Assembly (NCBI GenBank): GCA_023485185.1
Contig: JAMCZP010000080.1
Span: 1-15,534 of the forward strand
Direction: 5' to 3'
Origin: Gammaproteobacteria bacterium
GTDB taxonomy: Bacteria; Pseudomonadota; Gammaproteobacteria; Pseudomonadales; Halomonadaceae
DNA length: 15,534 bases
The notes beneath the pieces are model-generated. The model did no database searches. It was not told the DNA's origin and saw nothing but the letters and a program-made list of their open reading frames with translations. Position 1 is the first letter of the stretch. Every line of letters starts with the position of its first letter. The translations under genes and the position numbers were made by a program. Positions 1 to 6,061 of this stretch are shown here, in pieces.

Positions 1-69
1 ACCATCGGTTACGGACTGCCGGACTTCGCAGAGGAACTCAACTACGGAGTCGATCTATCAACCATCTGA
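1..69 (+). CDS. C-terminal end of an unidentified protein (partial)
   Basis: Frame 1 is open from the window edge and ends at a TGA at 67-69. It encodes 22 residues ending ...FAEELNYGVDLSTI. The other two plus frames are also open over this short stretch, so the choice of frame rests on plausible codons and on the perfect hairpin that starts 13 bases after this stop, as expected at a gene 3' end. The fragment is too short to identify. It would converge on the TauE/SafE gene, which ends at 161 on the other strand. Confidence 0.45.
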   Translation, partial: TIGYGLPDFAEELNYGVDLSTI

Positions 70-82
70 GGGTGGTATCAGA

Positions 83-108
83 TTGATGGGGTGAAGGTGC
101 CCCATCAA
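83..108 (+). terminator. Perfect 9-bp hairpin in the convergent intergenic gap
   Basis: TTGATGGGG (83-91) and CCCCATCAA (100-108) pair perfectly around an 8-base loop. The hairpin lies between the stop of the partial plus-strand gene (69) and the stop of the minus-strand permease gene (161), so it could end transcripts from either side. No run of T follows directly on either strand; the nearest on the plus strand is at 130-134. It is therefore not a textbook intrinsic terminator and may work with Rho or as an RNA 3'-end stabiliser. Confidence 0.4.
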
Positions 109-160
109 CCATTAAATCCGTATACCCTATTTTTAATAAAGGGAGCGTCTGCTACTCAGC

Positions 161-892
161 TCACAGCAAAAGTCCAAGCGCCGCTAGTGTACATAGCGCC
201 AGCGATGCGCCCTGCAGTAGCCGCCTATCAATGCGATGAGCAACGGCATCTGCTAGAGCATTACCGATTAACACCGCGGGTAGGAGGGTCAGTGCGACTT
301 GGAAATGCCATAGCTGAATTTGCTTTGCTAACGCAAGGGTTATTAGGGTCAGCATCGAGGTTAGGATGAAAAAAGCGGCTAAGTTGCCCCGTACACGATC
401 CGCTGGCAAGCCGTGCATTAGCAGCACCAGGGGTGGCCCACCAATGGCAGCGACGGTACCGAAGATGCCAGAGAGCACGCCCGCAAAAAAGAGCGTTATA
501 CGATTAACCGGGAGTTGAAAACGACATAGCGTGACGAGTACTGCAAACAGCACGATCACTGCGATCATTTTTTCTAGCACTACCATTGGTGCTGCGAGCA
601 ATAGCCATATCCCCAGCGCATTGCCGGGCAAGCGCCCTACTAATGCCATGCCAATAGCGTCCAGACGCACTTCGTGCCAATAGTGGCGCACCATCATTAA
701 CGAGACAGTAAATCCAAACAGCACCAAAATTACAGGCACTAAGCGAGGCTCTAGCATTAACAGCAGCGGCGCGCCCACCACTGCCAAACCAAAGCCGGTC
801 GCGCGCTGTACAAAAGCACCTAGCATTAGCACCGCTGCACAGCCTAACCAGGTAGTTAGCGGTAAGTTGACCCAGGCTAATAAACTATCCAT
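161..892 (-). CDS. TauE/SafE family membrane permease
   Basis: This 243-residue protein is almost entirely hydrophobic, with about eight predicted membrane segments. Two glycine-rich stretches typical of TauE/SafE (sulfite or organic-anion exporter) permeases occur in the two halves: GFGLAVVGAPLL near residue 33 and GTVAAIGGPPLVL near residue 145. The substrate cannot be read from the sequence; family members export sulfite, sulfoacetate and related anions. The ATG at 890-892 overlaps the end of the upstream Bcr/CflA gene by 8 bp, and no Shine-Dalgarno sequence precedes it. Its translation therefore probably depends on ribosomes finishing the upstream gene. It ends 53 bp beyond the hairpin at 83-108. 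Confidence 0.85.
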   Translation of the reverse strand: MDSLLAWVNLPLTTWLGCAAVLMLGAFVQRATGFGLAVVGAPLLLMLEPRLVPVILVLFGFTVSLMMVRHYWHEVRLDAIGMALVGRLPGNALGIWLLLAAPMVVLEKMIAVIVLFAVLVTLCRFQLPVNRITLFFAGVLSGIFGTVAAIGGPPLVLLMHGLPADRVRGNLAAFFILTSMLTLITLALAKQIQLWHFQVALTLLPAVLIGNALADAVAHRIDRRLLQGASLALCTLAALGLLL

Positions 893-2072
893 CTGCAGTC
901 GGGGTTTGGGTTAGTTTACGCACACCAATGTTCCCCAGCACCGCAGCGCCTAACATCGTTAGCACCATCGGCCAGAGATGCTCGACTTCGAACAGCCCAA
1001 CCATCACACCGGCCAGGGCACCACAGGTAAACTGAATGCCGCCTAGTAAGGCGGTTGCGGTAGCACTAATGTGGCCAAAGTGATCCAGCAGCGCCGAAAT
1101 GGCATTCGGGGTAATCAGCCCAATCATGCCGGTAAACAGCATAATCAACGGCACCACGATCATTAACGACGCCATATTTAGCGCGGTTGCAGCGACTAAT
1201 CCTAGTGCTGCTATCAGTTGTATCATCAAGCCTAAGCGTAGATTCTGCTGGGGGGAGCGCTTACGTAATAAGTGAATATTGACCCGATTTGAGAGGGCTA
1301 TTACCAGTACGTTGACGCCAAAAACAAGCGGATAGGTAGCAGGAGACAAACCGTAATAGTCGAGGTACAAAAAAGGTGAGGCAGTCACAAAAGCAAAAAG
1401 CCCGGCAAAGGAAGCCGCTACCGCACAGATATAACCCATACCTTCGCGGTGCTTAAGCACGCTAGCATAATTGCGGATAACTTGCCGCGGCGACGCTGCC
1501 GGTAACGACATGTCGCGGGTCTCAGGCAAACGCGTCCCCAACAGCCACAACAGAAAGGCTGCATAAACGGCCAGAAACACAAAGATCAACCACCACCCCG
1601 CCACATACAGTAATAGGCTCCCCACCGCGGGTGCTACCAAGGGCGCTAACATCATTATCATGGCCATGGTAGACATGACTTTAGCGGCCTCGCGCCCACT
1701 AAAGCAGTCGCGCACAATGGCTGCCGAGTTAACCACACAGGCACCTCCGCCTAACGCCTGAACAAATCGCCAGGCAAGCAGAGACGACAAACTGTCCACC
1801 GTAGTGATAGCTAGGCTTGCCAGCATAAACACCACCAGCCCACCCAGGAGTACTGGCTTTCTGCCCATTCGATCTGAGAGCGGCCCAAAGCATAGCTGGC
1901 CAAGCGCAAAGCCAAACAAAAACACACTAATGGACAGTTCCGTGCGATGAATACTGGCACCAATACTCTCAGCGATGATCCCCATCGCAGGTAAATATGC
2001 GTCAATCGCAAAAGGGGCAAGCGCCGTATTGGCAGCGACCAACAGTGCTACCCGGCGGGGATTAAGGTGCAT
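885..2072 (-). CDS. Bcr/CflA family multidrug efflux transporter (MFS)
   Basis: This is an inner-membrane proton-driven drug/metabolite exporter of the major facilitator superfamily, 395 residues with about 12 membrane segments, normal for Bcr/CflA. Visible signatures are PFAIDAYLPAM (residues 20-30), the loop 2-3 motif A with DRMGRKPVLL (67-76), the QALGGGACVVNSAAIVRDC stretch and LVAPAVGSLLL. I start it at the ATG at 2070-2072, because AAGGA lies 6 bases upstream. An in-frame ATG at 2090 would add six residues but has no ribosome binding site. A promoter candidate lies about 50 bp upstream. The stop overlaps the start of the TauE/SafE gene, so the two form a coupled operon. Known members export bicyclomycin, sulfonamides, chloramphenicol or cysteine; the substrate here is unknown. 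Confidence 0.88.
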   Translation of the reverse strand: MHLNPRRVALLVAANTALAPFAIDAYLPAMGIIAESIGASIHRTELSISVFLFGFALGQLCFGPLSDRMGRKPVLLGGLVVFMLASLAITTVDSLSSLLAWRFVQALGGGACVVNSAAIVRDCFSGREAAKVMSTMAMIMMLAPLVAPAVGSLLLYVAGWWLIFVFLAVYAAFLLWLLGTRLPETRDMSLPAASPRQVIRNYASVLKHREGMGYICAVAASFAGLFAFVTASPFLYLDYYGLSPATYPLVFGVNVLVIALSNRVNIHLLRKRSPQQNLRLGLMIQLIAALGLVAATALNMASLMIVVPLIMLFTGMIGLITPNAISALLDHFGHISATATALLGGIQFTCGALAGVMVGLFEVEHLWPMVLTMLGAAVLGNIGVRKLTQTPTADG

Positions 2073-2119
2073 GGGAATCCTTGAACGCATTTAACGGCAC
2101 TATAAAAGATAGGCCGCTA

Positions 2120-2148
2120 ATCATAGACGATTTAATAACGTTTGTCGG
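2120..2148 (-). promoter_or_regulatory. Sigma-70-type promoter candidate for the Bcr/CflA-TauE operon
   Basis: Read on the minus strand, CCGACA (2148-2143, four of six to TTGACA) is followed after exactly 17 bases by TATGAT (2125-2120, five of six to TATAAT). This would start transcription near 2113 and leave a leader of about 40 bases carrying the AAGGA ribosome binding site of the gene starting at 2072. It lies between the terminator of the upstream cluster and the first operon gene. A second -10-like TATAGT at 2104-2099 has no matching -35. Confidence 0.5.
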
Positions 2149-2204
2149 GAGCAAATACTATAGGGATAGCGCCGTGGCTTAAGCACCCCTGCCGTCAGCT
2201 ATTA

Positions 2205-2233
2205 GCAAAGAAACTCATTCCAAACGGGAATGA
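2205..2233 (-). terminator. Weak intrinsic terminator behind the STAS gene
   Basis: On the minus strand TCATTCC (2233-2227) pairs perfectly with GGAATGA (2221-2215) around the loop CGTTT, followed by GTTTCTTTGC. The stem is only 7 bp and the T tract is interrupted. Its position 26 bp after the STAS stop and before the next promoter fits the end of the KAS III-mlaA-phosphatase-STAS transcription unit. Confidence 0.5.
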
Positions 2234-2258
2234 CAGAGGTGTACTAAGCGTTAAGGCT

Positions 2259-2777
2259 TTAATGATGTGTAGCAGCGTCTTGCGACTCAAGCATCTCTAC
2301 CAGGGGCTGAAATTGTTCACGATTATGCTCGTTCATGTGCATCAAAATGCGATGGGCTTCAAGGATGCGTTCCCGCAACCCTTCTTCATCGGCGGGCTCT
2401 TCCGGTAACTCCTCAAGCACATCATTGAGCGCGGTCTGTTGCTGCAAAGGCGCTTCCATCAGAGTGAAAAAGCGCGCAAACCCCATCACATCCAGCATTT
2501 GGCGAACGTCAGGGTTATCAACAATGATCGTAGGTGGCTGCTCCAAGCGCCCTTTAACCGCCATGGCCACCTTAGCGAGGAAGCCCAGTGCAGTGGAGTC
2601 CACGTTGGTGGCCTCGCGCAGGTCAATCAATACGGCACGCAACCCCGGCGTCTCGGCGAGGCGTTGGGCTTGCGTGTCCAGCGTAGCGCAGAGCGTTAAA
2701 CGCACATCGCCACACAGTTTTAAAACAAATACACCAGAATCGAACGCCGCTTTAATGCGGCCTTCTTCAATCAGCAT
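2259..2777 (-). CDS. STAS-domain protein (anti-sigma factor antagonist type)
   Basis: This 172-residue cytoplasmic protein has a STAS domain at about residues 5-115. The core sequence AVLIDLREATNVDSTALGFLAK places the conserved Asp60-Ser61 (Thr62 next to it) where partner-switching antagonists of the SpoIIAA/RsbV type are phosphorylated. Residues 120-172 form an acidic, probably helical extension not found in minimal STAS proteins. The expected job is to bind or release a partner depending on its phosphorylation, with the phosphatase encoded just upstream removing the phosphate. The ATG at 2775-2777 overlaps the phosphatase stop by 11 bp; an in-frame TTG at 2783 is better placed behind GGTGAG and cannot be excluded. 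Pseudomonas aeruginosa has, from memory, a similar pair behind mlaA. It should not be taken for MlaB, which is shorter and encoded with the Mla ABC transporter. Confidence 0.82.
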   Translation of the reverse strand: MLIEEGRIKAAFDSGVFVLKLCGDVRLTLCATLDTQAQRLAETPGLRAVLIDLREATNVDSTALGFLAKVAMAVKGRLEQPPTIIVDNPDVRQMLDVMGFARFFTLMEAPLQQQTALNDVLEELPEEPADEEGLRERILEAHRILMHMNEHNREQFQPLVEMLESQDAATHH

Positions 2778-3960
2778 GACCAAATCCGCTCACCATCATG
2801 ATTGTTAGATCATCGGGTAAAGCATCGCGCTCTTGGTTCGCATCAAACTCCGCATCCCCTTCTGCCAGGAGCGAATTTGTCTGTGCGAGCCGGTCGCGCA
2901 ACTGCTCAAGCGTTACACTCTCACTTACTAATTGCTCAAGTTCCTTGAGCCGCGTGTCGAGCGTTTTACCCGGCAAGCACTCCAATACACCATCTGAACA
3001 GAGCCATAAACGAAACTCTTTCGGCAAAGCACAGCTTAGCGAAGGATACTCCACATCGGGGAAAAGGCCTACCGGCATTCCCTCACCTTCTAAGCGACTT
3101 AGCTTACCCTCTGCCGCCAAGAGTGGCATAGGAAGCTGGGCGCCGAGCGAATAGTGCAGAGTATGCGCTTCATGGTCAATAACACCGACAAACAAAGTGG
3201 CATGCTTACCGATATCGGTGCCCTGCAATTCACGATTCATCGCCTTCAGCCAATCCGGGGGCAGGTTCTCCGGCTGCTCTCCATCCCACTCACTAAGCCA
3301 GCGGTTGCATAAGTATTTGAGTAGTACCGTCACAAAGGCTGACGAAGCACCATGCCCAGACACATCCGCGAAGTAAAATGCACTATAACGCTCGTTATAG
3401 CGCTGATAATCTAGAAAATCGCCGGATAAATAGAGCGAAGGCGCAAATAGATAATCATAGTACACCCCATTGATTACCTTAGGGTGTACCGGCAGTAAGC
3501 GGCGTTGAATATGACCACCGCTCTGCTGATCCATACGCAGTAGCGCTAGATGTGTTTCTAAGCTTTCATTTAACTCAGCCAGCCGCGCATGGTCACGCTC
3601 GCGCTCAAGGGCCAAATCGTTAAGCTCGATGGCCTTGCGGATCATTCGTCGCAGTAACTCGGCATGACGCAAAGGATGAACGATGTAGTCCACCAAGCCA
3701 ACGTCAATGGCCTTAATGAGGTCAGCGTCTTGTCGCGAGTCACTAACCACCAGCGTAGGCAGGCGACGCGTTAACTGCGACCACTGCTGCCGTGGCACTG
3801 CCCTGGCATGGGCTACAATAAGCGCCGTGCCTGAGGGCAAATGCTCGATATCATCTGCCGCATATACCCACATACCATCGCAGGTAATTGCTTCCGCCAG
3901 CGCATCACGTTCACGACCAGGTTCATCGATCACCGCGATCAACTGCTTAGAATGATCCAT
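2767..3960 (-). CDS. Receiver-like/PP2C (SpoIIE-type) protein phosphatase
   Basis: This is a 397-residue cytoplasmic protein. Residues 5-115 resemble a response-regulator receiver, 110-145 are a charged, probable coiled-coil linker, and 160-395 are a SpoIIE/RsbU-type PP2C phosphatase. The metal-binding motifs are intact: SGDFLDY (Asp181), ADVSGHGASSAF (Asp199), CSDGVLE (Asp323) and PDDLTIMMV (Asp383/384). The receiver is degenerate. The acidic pocket is Asp12-Glu13, no Asp lies at the acceptor strand (TALIVAHA), and the usual Lys-Pro is His95-Pro96. The likely substrate is the phosphorylated STAS protein encoded next, whose start overlaps this stop. No HATPase kinase domain is present. I start at the ATG at 3958-3960 because TGAGG lies 6 bases upstream; a TTG at 3972 is an inferior alternative. 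It begins 8 bp after mlaA. Confidence 0.87.
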   Translation of the reverse strand: MDHSKQLIAVIDEPGRERDALAEAITCDGMWVYAADDIEHLPSGTALIVAHARAVPRQQWSQLTRRLPTLVVSDSRQDADLIKAIDVGLVDYIVHPLRHAELLRRMIRKAIELNDLALERERDHARLAELNESLETHLALLRMDQQSGGHIQRRLLPVHPKVINGVYYDYLFAPSLYLSGDFLDYQRYNERYSAFYFADVSGHGASSAFVTVLLKYLCNRWLSEWDGEQPENLPPDWLKAMNRELQGTDIGKHATLFVGVIDHEAHTLHYSLGAQLPMPLLAAEGKLSRLEGEGMPVGLFPDVEYPSLSCALPKEFRLWLCSDGVLECLPGKTLDTRLKELEQLVSESVTLEQLRDRLAQTNSLLAEGDAEFDANQERDALPDDLTIMMVSGFGHAD

Positions 3961-3968
3961 CACAAGCC

Positions 3969-4778
3969 TCAATCGGCGAAATCATCGTCACCAAAGTCGC
4001 TATCATCGAAGTCGCTATCATCAAAATCAAAGACATCAGCGGCAAACGGGTCGTCGCCCAGCTCTCCATCACTAATCGCAAATTGGCGACTCTGTAAGAA
4101 GGCGTCACGAATAAAGCGGTAGCGATCACCGCGGATTAACTCCTCCTGGTCTAGCAAGCCCGCGCGAATATCAACCAAGTTAAGCGCTGTCAGGCTGACA
4201 CGAACCGTATCATCATCCACGTAATAGACGGGATTCGCCGCTATATCAGCCGGTAAGCCGGTCGTGTCTCGCAGCGTGCTGGGGCCTAACAGAGGCAGCA
4301 CTAAATAGCGCGAGTCCTCCCATCCCCAAACGGCTAATGTTTGACCAAAATCCTCTTCTTCCGCGGTAATTTCCATCAAGGTGGCGTAATCCAACAGCCC
4401 TCCGATGCCGACGGTGGAGTTAATCAAAAACCGGGAAGTGGCGAGGCCTGCGTTGGCGGGCTTGCCTTGCAACACACTATTAATTGCCGTGCGCACTTCA
4501 CCTAAGTTAGAGAAGAAATTACCCACGCCTGTTTGTACGGGCTCAGGCGTAATCGTGCGGTAGCCCCTAGCAACTGGTTTTAATGTGTAACGATCTAGTA
4601 CATCGTTAAACGCAAACACTTTACGGTTAAAACCTTCCCAAGGGTCCTCGGGATGCCTGTCTTCCGCGACCTGGGTGCTGGCGCAGCCGCCGGTTGCTAA
4701 TAACGCCACCAGCAGGAGAGGCGAGCCCCCGGTGCGCCACGTAAGCGCTGACTTCTCGTTATTTAACAACTGCCGCAT
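3969..4778 (-). CDS. mlaA: MlaA (VacJ) outer-membrane lipoprotein
   Basis: MlaA works with porins in the outer membrane to extract phospholipids from the outer leaflet and pass them to MlaC for return to the inner membrane. The 269-residue product begins with a lipoprotein signal peptide (hydrophobic 19-29) and a lipobox-like ATGGC with the acylated Cys at 32; Thr at -3 is less usual than Leu. Family signatures are DPWEGFNRKVFAFND (45-59), NFFSNLGEVRTAINSVLQG (87-105), FLINSTVGIGGLLD (117-130), DFGQTLAVWG (143-152) and YLVLPLLGPSTLRD (158-171). A Shine-Dalgarno AAGGGA lies about 7 bases before the ATG. Residues 241-269 form an extra, highly acidic tail built from DFDDS-type repeats. The gene sits 32 bp after the KAS III gene and 8 bp before the phosphatase. 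The Mla ABC genes (mlaFEDCB) are not in the window, as is usual. Confidence 0.93.
   Translation of the reverse strand: MRQLLNNEKSALTWRTGGSPLLLVALLATGGCASTQVAEDRHPEDPWEGFNRKVFAFNDVLDRYTLKPVARGYRTITPEPVQTGVGNFFSNLGEVRTAINSVLQGKPANAGLATSRFLINSTVGIGGLLDYATLMEITAEEEDFGQTLAVWGWEDSRYLVLPLLGPSTLRDTTGLPADIAANPVYYVDDDTVRVSLTALNLVDIRAGLLDQEELIRGDRYRFIRDAFLQSRQFAISDGELGDDPFAADVFDFDDSDFDDSDFGDDDFAD
3994..4022 (-). repeat. 15-bp tandem repeat encoding the acidic tail of MlaA
   Basis: AAGTCGCTATCATC occurs at 3994-4007 and again at 4009-4022, a period of 15 bp, with looser copies on both sides. In the mlaA frame this encodes repeated DDSDF units within the tail DFDDSDFDDSDFGDDDF. The period is a multiple of three, so copy-number changes would lengthen or shorten the tail without breaking the frame. 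Confidence 0.8.
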
Positions 4779-4810
4779 GACGTTTTCCCTTTGCTAATTC
4801 CGTACTGCTT

Positions 4811-5932
4811 TTAGTGACGACGAACAACCACGCTACCAGCACTGTAACCTGCTCCAAAGGAGCATATGACGCCGATATCCCCCGCCTCAAGCTGATCCCG
4901 GTGGAGGTGAAACGCAATAATAGAACCCGCAGAACTGGTGTTCGCGTAACGATCAAGAATGATCGGTGCTTGAGTCACGCTCGGGTCGTGGCCCAGCACT
5001 TTGCGGGCAATCAAATCATTCATATGTTGGTTAGCTTGATGCAACCACATGCGTTTAAGATCACTACCGCTCAATTCCAAAGAGGCCAAATGGTCAGTGA
5101 TCAACTTTGCCACCATGGGACAAACCTCTTTAAACACACGCCGACCTTCCTGAACAAATAGCTTATCCAAGGCCAACGGATCACTGTCAGTCACCCGATT
5201 TAAAAAACCAGTATTATTACGAATCGCGTTGGAAAACTTGGTAATCAAGCGCGTTCCAAGAATCTCAAAACACTCATCTGCTTTGGCGATAGCGCTGTTT
5301 TCTAGTACCACGGCCGTACAAGCATCGCCGAATATGAAGTGACTGTCACGATCTCGAAAATTGAGATGCGCCGAGCAAACTTCCGGGTTAACCACCAGCG
5401 CTCGTTTTACGCTGCCGGACACTATCGCGTTAGCCGCTGTTTCCAGCGCAAAGGTTGCCGAGCTACAGGCAACGTTCATATCAAACCCGTACCCGCTTGT
5501 CCCTAACGCTTGCTGCACCTCAACCGCCACGGCAGGGTAAGCCCGTTCAAGGTTCGAACAAGCAACAATAACCAGCTCAATATCCGCGGCATCTACCTGA
5601 GCGGCGGTCAACGCCTGGAGCGCAGCAGCTGTTGCCATTTCGCACTGGATGGACGGTTCATCGTTATTCCGCTGTGGCAGTTTAGGCCGCATACGCTGTG
5701 GGTCAAGGATACCCTCTGCATCTAGTACGAAACGACTCTTAATACCGGACGCTTTTTCAATAAACTCACTGCTCGAATACGCCAGTGGCTCCCGCTCTCC
5801 TCGCGCAATCGCTTCGGCATGAATGTCATTGTCGCTGTCTACCCAAGCGTTAAATGCCGCCACCAAAGCCGCATTATCAATGGCGTGTTCCGGTGTATAA
5901 AGCCCTGTCCCGGTAATCACCACATGTGTCAT
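4811..5932 (-). CDS. FabH-like beta-ketoacyl-ACP synthase III (KAS III)
   Basis: A thiolase-fold condensing enzyme expected to join an acyl-CoA to malonyl-ACP. The catalytic triad is complete: Cys156 in MNVACSSATFAL, His298 in WLHQANQHMN and Asn331 in RYANTSSAGS, with the closing FGAGYSAGSVVV. At 373 residues it is about 55 longer than housekeeping FabH, the extra part lying mostly in residues 30-95. Length and N-terminus (VVITGTGLYTP) match my memory of Pseudomonas aeruginosa PA3286, which condenses octanoyl-CoA with malonyl-ACP and so returns beta-oxidation intermediates to fatty acid synthesis. That substrate is an inference here. A strong AAAGGAG lies 6 bases before the ATG. The gene heads a cluster with mlaA 32 bp behind it. 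The 129-bp gap upstream holds a palindrome but no clear promoter. Confidence 0.87.
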   Translation of the reverse strand: MTHVVITGTGLYTPEHAIDNAALVAAFNAWVDSDNDIHAEAIARGEREPLAYSSSEFIEKASGIKSRFVLDAEGILDPQRMRPKLPQRNNDEPSIQCEMATAAALQALTAAQVDAADIELVIVACSNLERAYPAVAVEVQQALGTSGYGFDMNVACSSATFALETAANAIVSGSVKRALVVNPEVCSAHLNFRDRDSHFIFGDACTAVVLENSAIAKADECFEILGTRLITKFSNAIRNNTGFLNRVTDSDPLALDKLFVQEGRRVFKEVCPMVAKLITDHLASLELSGSDLKRMWLHQANQHMNDLIARKVLGHDPSVTQAPIILDRYANTSSAGSIIAFHLHRDQLEAGDIGVICSFGAGYSAGSVVVRRH

Positions 5933-5959
5933 GCCAATCTCCTTTAAACGGCTTGCCGA

Positions 5960-5991
5960 TGTGACTGGCCATCGATGGCTAGCGTGTGACT
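5960..5991. promoter_or_regulatory. Palindrome between direct repeats in the KAS III leader
   Basis: GCCATCGATGGC at 5968-5979 is a perfect 12-bp palindrome. It is flanked by identical copies of TGTGACT at 5960-5966 and 5985-5991, 25 bp apart. The block lies 28-59 bases upstream of the KAS III start, where a repressor site or an RNA structure could control the KAS III-mlaA cluster. No known regulator consensus is recognised, and it may be chance. Confidence 0.3.
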
Positions 5992-6061
5992 TACGGCGAA
6001 CCCATATCGTAACTGTGTGCGTAAAATAGCGGTTTTTCCAGCAACATTTTTTAACGACTGA

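Noticed and set aside
91..369. Plus-strand open frame starting at a GTG inside the hairpin
   Set aside because: The start is within the stem at 83-108, and the frame overlaps the 3' end of the TauE/SafE gene antisense. There is no ribosome binding site or domain.
2259..2777. STAS protein near mlaA as MlaB
   Set aside because: It is 172 residues with a C-terminal extension and overlaps a PP2C phosphatase gene, and the Mla ABC genes are absent. A partner-switching antagonist fits better.
2335..2808. Plus-strand open frame of 157 codons over the STAS gene
   Set aside because: It is Ser- and Arg-rich with no family signature, opposite a well-supported STAS gene and the phosphatase end.
3958..3972. 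TTG at 3972 as start of the phosphatase, overlapping mlaA
   Set aside because: TGAGG sits 6 bases before the ATG at 3960, giving a better start and an 8-bp gap to mlaA.
5960..5991. Short repeats as a CRISPR or insertion-sequence end
   Set aside because: There are only two 7-bp copies around a palindrome, with no spacers, cas genes or transposase in the window.
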